Positions 33,940 to 45,688 of a stretch of DNA of 64,000 nucleotides are shown one piece after another. The notes under the pieces were generated by a model. That model ran no database searches, was not told the origin of the DNA, and saw only the letters and a program-made list of their open reading frames with translations. Every line of letters begins with the position of its first letter. The stretch's first letter is position 1. The DNA comes from Blastobasis lacticolella (Eukaryota > Arthropoda > Insecta > Lepidoptera > Blastobasidae). The position numbers and the translations under genes are program-made. The stretch is from positions 17,459,349 to 17,523,348 of the forward strand of contig LR990058.1 of NCBI GenBank assembly GCA_905147135.1, written 5' to 3'.

Positions 33940-34260
33940 TAAATTCGCGCGACGGCAAAGAAAGTGGAGGGCGGCGGTGATGGCGTTGCCGCGCGGCAGT
34001 CGCGACCGAGCCGCGAACGCCGAGCCGCGCCGCGCCGCCGCCGCCGCGCCGAGCCCGCGACGATCGCGCCGAACGGAGACCGAGCGAGCCCCGCCACCGG
34101 CGCACCGGTGCGTGCCGCGGCGACCAGCTCACTCCTATAGACCACATTGTGCTGTGAACTATTTAAGGTTTTTGTGAACTACAATGAGCAGGATTAAAAG
34201 GGATTGAGGACGTTCTCGACGACGGATTGACGACTGTTTGCCCGCGTACTTCGTTTTGTA
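33940..34260. promoter_or_regulatory. CpG-rich island, candidate promoter or first exon
   Basis: A 170-bp strongly CpG-rich stretch (33945-34120) ends abruptly in AT-rich DNA. It is followed by TCACTCCTATAGACCACATT and a short ATG frame that stops after five codons. Its composition resembles an insect housekeeping or neural first exon, and it lies upstream of the + strand dpr gene, whose own 5' noncoding exon is not located. That link is inference. Similar GC islets elsewhere in the window weaken it. Confidence 0.25.
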
Positions 34261-35118
34261 ATTGGGCCTAAATTAAGAATCTTTCACGGTCATGAATTAA
34301 TTATTCATGATAGCGCTCAAAGTGACGAATCGACGGTACGCATACAATACTTTGAAATTAAACTACATTTTATGTTTTATTAAGAAGCACAAAGCATTGT
34401 ACTTATAAGTTACTGCATTTTAATTTAACGCCGCATTCGCTGCCACATTCATTTAATCGGTTGCATGTCCTACTTACGCATTGTGTGTAAAAATTAATGA
34501 CATCGTATTAACGGTGCAGCGTACTCTACTCGTATGTTTATTTAATTTTGTTATGGGTCATTAATAATGGGTATCAACTTAAGTAACGAAAATAGTGTCT
34601 CCACTGGCAAATTGTATGATGATTGTAAATTTACAATACGATGTGTTTTGTTTATTATTAAAGTGCGGTCTTTTTGGTTTGGCTATTTTGGTGATTAAGA
34701 ATGCATCCATTGCTTATTGTTATATGGTTGTAAGTAATGTATTACCTGTTGTTACAGTTATTTTGGATTTTTACCCGGAATAATTATATCTATAAACAGT
34801 CGGTGTAATTTAACAATATGTTCATTTAGGTATATATGTGGAAGAGTAACTTATCGATAGTGATGATAAATCAGACGGCTATATAGCGGTGCAATCAACA
34901 AAATTACAGTCTCAAAATATGCTCCGAAATATTTTCTTTGTAATTTTTTACGATTGTAAATAATGTTTAAATTGCTTAATTTATGATTCGAATCCGTTAA
35001 ATCAATCCGACTCTTGTAACACAAAAGTTAGTCAAAGCAGGAGAGACATTGGGCAACGAATTTGATTAGATACCTGCCACCGATGAAGAACGATTGCAAT
35101 GATTTGATACCAACCTTG
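34261..35118. other. Unassigned AT-rich DNA
   Basis: No gene, repeat or regulatory structure was recognised. Confidence 0.5.
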
Positions 35119-35366
35119 ATAAATAAATAAATAAATATTCGTGGACAAATTCACACAGCGCCATCTAGTTCCAAACTAAGCAAAGCTTGCGCTATGGGTG
35201 TTAGATAACTGATATACTACTTAAATACTTTTAAATACATACTTATTATACATAGAACACCCAGACCCGTAACAGAAATTAAAATTCATCATTTCAATTT
35301 CTGCCCGGCCGGGAATCGAACCTGGGACCTCTTGCGTGGCAGACCATTGAACCACTCAGGTCGTCA
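35119..35366 (-). mobile_element. Full-length tRNA-derived SINE
   Basis: On the minus strand the unit begins GACGACCTGAGTGGTTCAAT and has an exact B box within GGTTCGATTCCCGGCCGGGC. It continues AGAAATTGAAATGATGAATT, CTGTTACGGGTCTGGGTGTT, AACACCCATAGCGCAAGC and GGAACTAGATGGCGCTGTG, and ends in TATTTATTTATTTATTTAT. It is the most complete copy in the window and serves as the reference for the copies at 3473 and 56785-57062. Confidence 0.85.
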
Positions 35367-35599
35367 CACCACACAGGTGTGATCCGCACACACTATGTGA
35401 CTTTATACATAATACTGGTTATTATTATCTTCGGTACAAAAATGAATATAGCGCCGTATCCGTAGATTGCCATTCCCTTTAAATATATACTTTATTATCT
35501 GCACCATTGCCGCATTTAGACGTTTCTCTTGAGTGGGCTAGTTTACTTTTCGCCGCCCCTCTTTGCTCACGTTTATTTTCACCAAATGGAAATGAGATT

Positions 35600-36480
35600 T
35601 TTTTACAATATATCTACAAGGCAGGACTTTGACCTCCATCTCACAATGATGGGAAGCGTTGCGGCCGAAAGTTGAGCATGCCCGTTTAGAAACAGCCTAT
35701 TCACTATGGCCTTGGAGGAGTTATGGATATTCTGTTCGGGAACACATTAGCAGGTGAATCGTTCCATTCCTTATCTATACGTATTAGAAAGGTCGAGCCA
35801 AAGCGGTTCGTGGTATATGTACTACATAAGGGTGGAATGCCTGCCCGCTTCTACTGACCTGAAGGCGGAAAGGGGCCGCCGGGACTAGATCGAACAATTC
35901 CTTAGCACATTCCGCGAAGTACAGCCTGGAAAATATCGACAAACGCGCATCCTTACGCCGATGTTCAAGGCTCTACGGCTTAGCGCCTATCAGCTCTGGA
36001 TCCACGCACGCGAGAGAGATATTTGGCTGGCCCACCTATATATCTGAAGCAGCTGATTACTAAGTGTAATACAGCCTAGCTAGCTAATTGAGATTAGACG
36101 TAAGCTAAACGGTATAGGTAAATGGGATAGGCGCATCCTGGAAAGTTGGATCCAGATGGATGGAACAAACACGCCTGTATGAAACCGCCATAAGAGCTTC
36201 GTTCAAACGACCAATCATGGTTTCTAGACAAGACGAATATCGATCTTGCTGGATATCTGTCCGTTAATGTGTCGTCTGCATACCCAACGGTATCGAGTAT
36301 GAGCAGGTCGTTAATATGCAGCAAAAAGTAAATCGCGGACACAATCGAACCCTGTGGAACTCCCGCATCGATAGCTAGAAGATCGGGTGAGTAGCCATAA
36401 TAACTACGCGGTTTGATCGTGAAGGCAGAATATCCGAAATCTATACAAAAAATTACTTGATTCGAACCTGAACTATAGAC
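35600..36480 (-). pseudogene. Decayed Jockey/BMC1-like LINE ORF2 fragment
   Basis: On the minus strand 36094-36380 reads AIDAGVPQGSIVSAIYFLLH, then INDLLI..VGYADDTLTD, the RT palm with the catalytic YADD. Further downstream (35980-35600) come LYFAECAKELFDLVPAAPFR and frame-broken pieces of the C-terminal domain. Stops and shifts separate the blocks. The LLHINDLL and YADDT style is typical of lepidopteran Jockey/BMC1-like LINEs and differs from the intact Jockey-type LINE at 28-33 kb. Confidence 0.7.
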
Positions 36481-39399
36481 GAAACTTGCCTTTCATCGCT
36501 AACTGTCGTATAACCGAGATACCGGCTTCAGCACAATTCGACAGATCGCCCGAAGAGAAGCATACCCCACGCCAAGGATAGAATAAAAGGAAATGGCGCC
36601 TCTCATCTCATTATTTTAGTCTTGTCACACCTGTGTATTTCAAAGGGACTTGTTTGGGTGGGGAACGAATGGATAAAAAACCAGTGACCGGATGTATCCA
36701 GCGGTGTGGAAACCGATACTCAGTGTCTGTCTGGATCCGTCGTCAGCAGGTTATTAGGAAATTAGCGTTATGGGAATCGACATCACATACCCTCGTGGCA
36801 ATGTTTACCAGCTGGGTGAGATCTCTGGCTGCGGTAACTGGTTACTATTAGGCAGGTCGTAAGCTTGTCTGTCACCTTAGTGGAAAAAAGAGCAAAATAA
36901 CAATCTCTGAGAAAGTCATTGTGACAGGAAAGGTAGAATAAACCCTGAGACCGAAAGTTAGCAATTCTTTCAAAAATATTCATAGATGTTGCTTGCACAA
37001 AGATATACATACCAAAAACCTAGAAAAGAAATTAAGACTGGTTCCAGACTTCAAAACCAGGCGGAGTAGCCTGTTTAGCATGATAAAGCGTTTTCACACT
37101 CTCAAGGGTTGCTTAAGGAAAGCTTTGATTGATGTGGGACCTGAGATAAAATTCTAAGTATGGGAAAAGATTCATTCGAAGCATAAAAAATTGATTCAGT
37201 TTGCAGCCAGTTAACAGTTATTCAATAATTTATACTAGAAAAATAAGGCAATCTGGTAGGTGTTGCAATCCCACAAAGTTTAAAGATGACACATTATCAA
37301 AAATCAATCAATACTTCAAAAAGTTGTGTCTGTCCTCAACAAAGTGAAGCGCATCATATTTTCAAAGGAGTTTTATTAATTGTGGCAATATTATTTACTA
37401 CTTTCATGAATAATAAGAAAATCCGGCGATATTCCACAGAAGAAAAGGTTGTGGAGTTGCAATCATCTACAAATAGAAAAATATACTTTCTGAAAATAAG
37501 CATAAATCCTGCAAAAAAGCTGTAATATATATTGGTCTAAACGGGACTCTACTAAAACTAAACAGTAGTAGGTATATGCATACCTATACGCTATAATAAA
37601 TCATTATTTTAATAATAATAAATCAAGTAATGTACTAGAAATAAACGTACTAAAAGTAAGTTTCCGGCAACATATGTTTCTCAGAGACGGTCCCGTTCAT
37701 AGGTCCCGTCATTGGTCCCGTCCTTTTCCCGAGTTGGGTAGCAGATTGACTGACTGACAGACTAACGTCCCGTATTATTTTCCCGCGCTCGGGGGAGATA
37801 TTCGTGCGCTGTTCCGGCGGCGGCGTCAGCTGTCACCCCTACCTGAATGAGTTCCCGCCAAGGGTTCGCGCAACTTTTCCTTTGATTTAGTTTCTGCCCT
37901 TTTATTAAACATTATTACCGTTTCATGAAATCTTTAATTAAATGTATGTGTCGCAGCCGGATGTTAAATGAGCCTGTTTATTATAACGGCTAGCTTTTTA
38001 AGCGATTATTCAATTGAAAATTTGTCAATTTCATGAATTTTTAAAGTAATGCTTAAATAACGAAATTGTTACTTGTTTATGGAGCTTCTGCATAGATTGC
38101 CACAGCGCTAACCTAACCACAATAACCTCAAACAACAATAATAGTTTGTATTAGGTTTCGGTTACGATAGGTAAGCGTCATTACAATGCATGAATAATTG
38201 CATAAAAAATCTAGTCATTTAATTAACCGTCTAATTTCACTATCCGGCTGCGACATGTACACCGACAACTACTCGCAAGCAATTGTACTTCAGGATCACT
38301 CTTCTGAAGGGCACGCTCGCCACTCGTTAGGTGTGTCTCCGAAGCGAAGTTGCCCAAGGTCCTCCGCTGGGACTCCAGATTGAACGAAAGTTTCGTGAGC
38401 CGATTGACACCCCGTCACGGATACATATAAAGTTTCGTCTTGTAACTTCTCAGTGACCCTAATACCTATCTGTCTGTATAAATATACACATACGAGTATC
38501 TACCTATAAAGAGTAGACATAACATAATAAATATCATTTCACATATTGTGAATTTGGCCGTAAGCGAGTGATCGTCTAGTTTTTGATTAAAATTTTCAGA
38601 CCCATTACGTTGTGTACACATTTTAAAAAACGTCACAAGGAATATGAAGTTTTATAGCAATTCTCTGTAATTCAACCGCACGAATATTCGGAAGATATTC
38701 GCAAATGAATAAAATTTAGTTCACATAAATAAAAGTAAAATCAAATATCAAAATCCTTAAAAAATGAAACGAATGAAACATAAATCCGCGTAAATAAGAT
38801 GATTTAAATGTAATCTACGCAAATCGAAATAGTCAAACAATTTATAAAATCCGTGCAAAAATTCAAACTAGTATAAAGTAAACATGCGACTTAGCTTTGA
38901 CAGCACTCAAAACGGCAACGAATTCTTCTTTCTTCTGTGGCCACTCTAACCCTATGATTCCGAAACCCTAACGTTATCCTCACATAAATAATATAGAATA
39001 GAGGCCTTAGGAGGTCTCGGAAAACCTACCTAATCGATAAGGAACTGAGACTCCCATCACACCTCATATCTCAGCCAACCAGCAAAGCCTTCGACATCAA
39101 ACGAACCAGTGACCTATTTTGTCTACTTCGCTCAAACCGTCACACATATTCCGATCATCTCATCAGGCATTATTATGGTCCTACCTATCGACTCACGAGT
39201 CAAAGGAGCGACTATTATTTAAATTTTATTTACTTCGCGTGTGTAAGTTGTGTGCCTAGTTGAGGGACGATAACGACTCGGGCCAGGTTTGATCCAAACT
39301 CGAGATTCATGTCCGTAGGAAAATGTCATTAAAGCTTTAAAAGCACAAAGGGTATTAAACGGCACATGGGCCAAAATCGTACCAGAATTCGGCGGCAAA
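36481..39399. other. Unassigned intergenic DNA
   Basis: No supported gene. 37675-37870 is moderately GC-rich with repeated GGTCCCGT words and a TGACTGACTGACAGACTAAC run. The rest is AT-rich without recognised structure. Confidence 0.5.
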
Positions 39400-39441
39400 C
39401 CTAGGCGCTCTAACTAAGTCTACTTAGTTAGAGCGCCTAGG
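39400..39441. repeat. Perfect 20-bp inverted repeat with 2-nt spacer
   Basis: The arms CCTAGGCGCTCTAACTAAGT and ACTTAGTTAGAGCGCCTAGG are exact complements separated by CT. The right arm followed by GGGATTCGTGCC resembles the A and B boxes of a degenerate tRNA-like SINE head. The structure may be two tRNA-derived heads joined head to head. Confidence 0.95.
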
Positions 39442-40031
39442 CCATCGAAGACCAAGTCGGGATTCGTGCCGGACTAATTTTCTTAGAGTGTATTCGATGT
39501 CATATTCGAAACTGTGTCCCAGGTTAGTTTTCTAGTTTTTTATTCAGTGAGGGTGTGTACTGATCATATTTGATTTGGTAATCTTTTCCCCAAAAATATG
39601 TGTTGAATCACCTTTCACACTTACGTTGAAATCTCTAAGAGCCCTAATAAATACTCTTAACTACCATAAAAGTAATGAGAATGTAACTTACGCTTTCGAA
39701 ACTTAGAAACAAAGACAAATGTAAAACAAACCAAATCACTGACACTACGGCAATAAAGAAATAGATAGAGAACGAAAGAAACGACACAAAGCTAAAAATA
39801 TAACACAAAATAATAAAGCCCAAATTAATTTAACAAACTACACGCGAGTTGTAATTAATTTTACGAGGAAATTTGGAAAAAGCCTGGGGTGTCTTAGTTA
39901 CGGAAATGGATACGATGATGTTCACGCGACGCGACCCAGGGGCTGACCGTCCCGTTTCTACTCCTCTGGCCACCTTGCTTTAAATAGTTATCGTCAGAAT
40001 TCCCACAGTTCAATATTTCAAACAATCCTCA

Positions 40032-40276
40032 CAGCCCATAACAGTCCACTGCAGGACTTCGGGCCTCTCCCACAAAGGGGAGGGTTGTTGCCATAATCTT
40101 TACGCTCGGCAGGCGGGTTGAAGATCGCAGTGTTATACAGCAATGAAAAACGCTGCTGCCCATTTTCCAGCCTACGGAGACTTTTAGATTTTGTGCTTTG
40201 AAATCATTAGTCGCCTTGTACGACACCCACGAGTGTAAGGGGTTGGTGCTATTCTACTCTGCCGCACACCACACGG
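40032..40276 (-). mobile_element. Interspersed repeat family A copy
   Basis: Inverse of 42458-42702. Shared blocks include CAGCCCATAACAGTCCACTG, GGCAGGCGGGTTG, CCCATTTTCCAG and CGACACCCACGAGTGTAAGG. About 245 bp, non-coding. This family is abundant in lepidopteran genomes and may derive from a LINE 3' end. Confidence 0.75.
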
Positions 40277-42001
40277 ACAAAAAATGAAATATTTCTAAGT
40301 TTATGAGGTCTAAAGTCCTCACATCCATAAATTTTACAAAATGTTCCTGATAAACCGAAAATAGTTAAATGTTACAACAGCTAGGGATGTAGGGTCGTGT
40401 GCATACGACGTTTTATTTATTTACCGACTCGATTAAATTTAAACAACGCAAACAAAAATACGTAAGCAAATGGATTCGATGTGTAATTTCTTTAGACCAA
40501 AATTTATAATAAAGGGAGTTATAAGTAAACAATATAAAGACATTTTAGGTACTATAAACTCGATGTAATGTTTCATCAGACTGAATATAGAGATATGTAT
40601 TTAATTCCTATAAAGTAAATCAATTTGAATCATCAAACAAGTAGTTAAAATTAAATTCTAGACTCGTTTAATATTTAGGTGTGCTTTTATTCAATTATTA
40701 ATTTCGATATTTCGTTGGAACGTATTTGTATGAATTTCACATCACTATCACTTGTGAGTATTTTTTCTTGAGTCTCATAACTTGACGCCAAACATTTAAG
40801 ATATTCACGATATTTTGCCTGTTGTCCAACCAATCAATAGCGTAAATTTATTACGGGCTTTTGAAGTAAAATATTTCTCTTATCGTCAAATAAATTGTAT
40901 ATATGTAAATTTAAGTTTATTACAAAACCAAGTTTTGGTTAAGTATTTGAGAGCATTTGTTAAAAGAAATCATGATAAGCAAACTATATTTTAACCACAC
41001 ACTGCTCTGCGTGTGATATGCGTATTCATTTCCAAGTCCATCAACTACAAACATATGATATATAAATAAATGGTATGGTGACGAGCTCACGGTACATAGT
41101 GATCGTTGCAGTCTGGTATGCCTCAAGGCTCTTTATGTTCCTAACACTGGTTGTCACTGTCTTTAGCAATGATGTCCAAACTGTTTTCTGAATTTCAAAA
41201 TCTTATTCTTTCCAGACAAACGACATGAAAGTCTTAAAATCTAATATTATTCGGAATGTGTACAATTTGCAAAGTAAGCTGCACATGTTTGAAGAGTACT
41301 GTAGTAGGAATATGATTAAGACTTCAAAAACACTCATATGGCGTGTGACTAACAGACAGACTTAGTAATAGGGTTTCGTTTTTAATCATAACCTTATGAA
41401 CTTAACCTTAAAAACCAAACTAAGCAATATAACGAGGATTAAGTCAGGACGTATGACACTGCGGTATTATATCGTAGCCGCCATACCGTTAACAGAGCAT
41501 TTTTCTTAGTTAACAGGTACTTATCAAGGTTTATTTATCTGGCGAGCCGCACTAGGCCGGCGCGGGATTAGGGTAATCCGCGCTCACCAAGATCCGCGCC
41601 AAGGAGGGCTGCGCCTCAACAGGTGCCGCGATAATGGGCTGTTGATGAAGGTTTATTTTAATGACCTGCTTGGCTCACGAAGTCGCGAGTCCAAGTGAAC
41701 CGGTTTTATTTTAAATAATATATTTTTCAAACATATTTTCTTAGATAGAGATACATAAATAATGTGTTTGTTTCACAATGTTTACTTTTAAACTAATGTT
41801 GTTGGAGCCTCCTTTTAAGCTCAAAGCCTGTGGTATGAGGCACTGCTCTTCCAATGGTAATTAAAGAGGTAGATACAGTCCGTATTTAAAAAGTGGAACA
41901 ATAAAATACTAAGAAAAAGAAAAATCTAGGTAAAAATTATTAATTTCTGATTGTAATTTTTATTTAAAAATTCCTAAGTAATGAAATATGTTGATAAGAG
42001 G
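40277..42001. other. Unassigned AT-rich DNA
   Basis: No gene. A moderately GC-rich block at 41540-41640 has no recognisable coding or repeat identity. Confidence 0.5.
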
Positions 42002-42237
42002 AGTCTCCCCGAGTACGCTCCATACAAATGAAGTTTGATCATATTTTCAATATTGCGCTATCAAAATCAATGAAATTTTGTAGACGTGATCCAGAAACTA
42101 ATATCGATGTTTGTGGTATAATAAATATATCAATTCAAAGTTACACGAGATTCAAGATTTCTATAGAAATATAAAAACCTGTGTACTTTGAAAATATTAT
42201 CAAACTACGTTTGTATGGAGCGCGCTTGTGGGAAACT
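42002..42237. mobile_element. MITE with about 50-bp imperfect TIRs
   Basis: The left end AGTCTCC..GAGTACGCTCC then ATACAAATGAAGTTTGATCA pairs with the complement of the right end, AGTTTCCCACAAGCGCGCTCC then ATACAAACGTAGTTTGATAA. Both continue into ATATTTTCAA. Total 236 bp, no coding capacity. Confidence 0.8.
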
Positions 42238-42457
42238 AGCCATAAGGCTACACTACAATGCTCATAAGTAGGTATAAAAATTTAAGGCGAGGGCGGCACG
42301 GAATTAAAATCCGTTTTGCGCCGATAGATTATAGTGGAATGTGTTACTCATAGAATAAGGTCTATTTTTTAATTACGCATTTTGAACGCGGAGCGATCTG
42401 AAAATGCGAAAACGTACTAGTTTCGATAGATTTTTGTTTGATTATAATGAAGTTTAG

Positions 42458-42702
42458 CCGTGTGGTGACCGGTAGAGTAGAATAGCACCAACCCCTTACA
42501 CTCGTGGGTGTCGTACAAGGCGACTAACGTTTAGAGGCAAAATATCTAGTCTCCATAAACTGGAAAATGGGCAGCAGCGTTTTTCATTGTTATGTTTGCA
42601 ACACTGCGATCTCCAACCCGCCTGCCAAGCGTGGAGATTATGGCAATAACCTCCCCTTTTGCGGGAGAGGCCCAAAGTCCTGTAGTGGACTGTTATGGGC
42701 TG
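42458..42702 (+). mobile_element. Interspersed repeat family A copy
   Basis: The + strand copy runs from GCCGTGTGGTGACCGGTAGA to GTAGTGGACTGTTATGGGCT. It forms an inverted pair with 40032-40276 across 2.2 kb. Confidence 0.75.
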
Positions 42703-43259
42703 TGATGATGATAATGAAGTTACCCCCTGAATAAAAATCTATTCTAGTAAACGTTAAATTGCAGATTTTAAATCAAACGCCTGCCGTTTCCCACCCGTAC
42801 CCCTACCTTAGCCTTGTCGTACCCCTGCCGTACCCCTATCCTGGCGTATTTTCTTATTTTGCTATTCGAGGGGGGGACAAATACATAAAATTATAAAAAA
42901 CAAAATAGCTATTCAGTTATTTTACCCGTTTTGGAAAGACGTACGGAACCAGACATCGTAGCCTCTTCGCGGTTGTTATAAAATCCACGTCATCAAAATG
43001 TGCACTGCACACGGTACTCGCAGATGATGGGTTCCAATTGGTTTCTCTTCTACAGTTTCGTATGATTAGAATCCAATCGTCTTTACGGTTTTAATTTCTA
43101 GGAAACCTATTAAAATAATATAACCCGGTTAAAATAAAATCGGGATCGAAAATAATAAGGGCACTGCAGAAAGCGGTGTTATATTATTTATTTATAAAAT
43201 CGGACTACTATGCTTATATCATAGCAGTACGTAGGGTAGACTATAATTATAATCATTCA
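42703..43259. other. Unassigned DNA
   Basis: Contains a short C/T-rich run with repeated TACCCCT words (42790-42845). No gene was recognised. Confidence 0.5.
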
Positions 43260-44012
43260 AGTTCTTTTCAGATACGATAGGTAATAAAAATTCGGAACCT
43301 GATCTGAGTCACAAATTTAATAAAGAATTCCCCACTATTAGGGAATTTTCCCGAAAAACAGGGAGCCACATCGTTGTAATTTTGTTCGAAATTTGCACCA
43401 AAGTCAATAAAACATTAATAAAAAAAACTAGCACGAATCATAATTACTTACGCGTGGTAGGTAATTCTTCCTGCCTTGTTACATTTTTTCCAGTAACTTT
43501 TACACGATTTCACTACACATGACGGCATTTTAAAATATTTTTCGTCGTGGAAAAATATGTCCGAACGCTACGAAATGGCGGCGCATTGTAAGACCCGATG
43601 AGTGTATGTCATGTACAACAAAGGAGATTGTCACACCTTGCATGCACCACATCTCTTTATGGTAACATGGATTCTGTTTTTGTTTCATTTCTGTGCGTGG
43701 AACATGCCCACGTGGAATGTTTGTTGAATCATAGGCTTTTTAGGTCCAGCCATACATGTGTTACGCAACTCAGAAGAATGGCAAATCATTGATACAAATT
43801 AATATCTTCCGAACTTGTATATTTAATATTCATTAACACAAAAGTATTTTCTTGATCTAGATACCAATCCAAGTACCGTCAATGCTTTGTTCCGACATTC
43901 GAATGCGTCTGGCAACCGCCCGCCTTGACACGTGACAGCTGTCAATGTCAATGACAGCCGGTTGGCAGACGTCACATCAACCTATACTCACGATACAGTT
44001 TCAATCATACAA
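43260..44012 (+). repeat. Diverged direct copy of the foldback unit
   Basis: This block matches 44130-44912 in the same orientation, with substitutions and small indels. Shared landmarks are GATACG, GAATTCCCCA, GAAATGGCGGCGC, ATGCACCACATCTCTTTATG, GACATTCGAATGCGTCTGGC and CAGTTTCAATCATACAAC. Divergence is higher in the first 300 bp. It precedes the foldback directly. Confidence 0.85.
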
Positions 44013-45505
44013 CAGTCACATAAATTCATCATCATCATCGTAGCGTTTATTCCGGCTTACGCCAGGGTCCATTTTCAGACTTAAACTTCTTCCGTCGTGC
44101 TTACAGGTAGTATAAATAATTTTTTTTCAGTAAGTTCTTTTGAGATACGGAACCCAAAAGGCTTCAGGAACTGATCTGACTGTCTGAGTCACAAATACAA
44201 TAAATAAAGAATTCCCCACATTTTTAGGGAAATTTTCCCATAAAAAAGCTAACAACATCTTAGCATCATCTAGTAATTTTTATTTGAAATTTACACAAAA
44301 GTAAAATTAAATAAAGCATAATTATGAGAAATTAGCATGAATCATCGTTACTTGTGCGTCGTAGGTAATTCCACCTGATTTTTTTAAATTTTTTCACGTT
44401 TGTTATAACATTTGACCACATATGACGGCATTTATAAATAATTTTCATCAAGGAATAATACATGTTATCAGTACGAAATGGCGGCGCGTTGTAAGACCTG
44501 ATGAGTGTACGTCATGTACACAACAAAGGAGATTGTCACAACTTGCATGCACCACATCTCTTTATGGTAACATGGATTCTGTTTTTGTTTCATTTTGTGC
44601 GTGGAACATGCCTACGTGGAATGTTTGTTGAATCATAGGCTTTTTAGGTCCAGCCATACATGTGTTACGCAACTCAGAAGAATGGCAAATCATTGATACA
44701 AATTAATATCTTCCGAACTTGTATATTTAATATTCATTAAAACAAAAGTATTTTCTTGATCTAGATATCAATCCAAGTACCGTCAATGCTTTGTTCCGAC
44801 ATTCGAATGCGTCTGGCAACCGCCCGCCTTGACACGTGACCAGCTGTCAATGTCAATGACAGCCGGTTGGCAGACGTCACATCAACTTATACTCACGATA
44901 CAGTTTCAATCATACAACCACAGAAATGAAACAAAAACAGAATCCATCGTACCTTAAAGAGATGGGGTGCATGCAAGGTGTGACAAAATCCTTTGTTGTG
45001 TACATGACGTACACTCATCAGGTCTTACAACGCGCCGCCATTTCGTACCGATAACATGTATTTTTCCTTGATGAAAATTATTTATAAATGCCGTCATATG
45101 TGGTCAAATGTTATAACAAACGTGAAAAAATTTAAAAAATCAGGTGGAATTACCTACGACGCACAAGTAACGATGATTCATGCTAATTTCTCATAATTAT
45201 GCTTTATTTACTTTTACTTTTGTGTAAATTTCAAATAAAATTTACTAGATGATGCTAAGATGTTGTTAGCTTTTTTATGGGAAAATTTCCCTAAAAATGT
45301 GGGGAATTCTTTATTTATTGTATTTGTGACTCAGACAGTCAGATCAGTTCCTGAAGCTTTTTGGGTTCCGTATCTCAAAAGAACTTACTGAAAAAAAATT
45401 ATTTATACTACCTGTAAGCACGACGGAAGAAGTTTAAGTCTGAAAATGGACCCTGGCGTAAGCCGGAATAAACGCTACGATGATGATGATGAATTTATGT
45501 GACTG
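44013..45505. mobile_element. 1.5-kb foldback with 587-bp inverted arms
   Basis: Left arm 44013-44599 starts CAGTCACATAAATTCATCAT. Right arm 44919-45505 ends ATGATGAATTTATGTGACTG, its exact complement, and the arms are near-identical throughout. The 319-bp centre is the same sequence as 43690-44010. No transposase frame and no clear target duplication. It may be a foldback-type transposon or an inverted duplication made by template switching at a preexisting repeat. Confidence 0.85.
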
Positions 45506-45509
45506 AAGT

Positions 45510-45605
45510 AAATCCGGGATCTGAATCCGGTATCCGATTCCAGAATCCGGAATCCAAATCCAGCATCCAAACCCGAATTCGGAATCCGTATCTGGAATCC
45601 GAATA
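45510..45605. repeat. Degenerate (GGAATCC)n-like tract
   Basis: Variants of AATCCGG, GGAATCCGA and AATCCA recur about every 6-10 bp. An open minus-strand frame over it reads as imperfect DSEFGFGCWIWIPDS-like repeats and is not a gene. Confidence 0.8.
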
Positions 45606-45688
45606 AGACAACATAATATTTTTTTATCGGAGTAGGACGGAAGCACTAAAAAATAATCGTTATTCTCACATCTTATGTATCGAACGGT

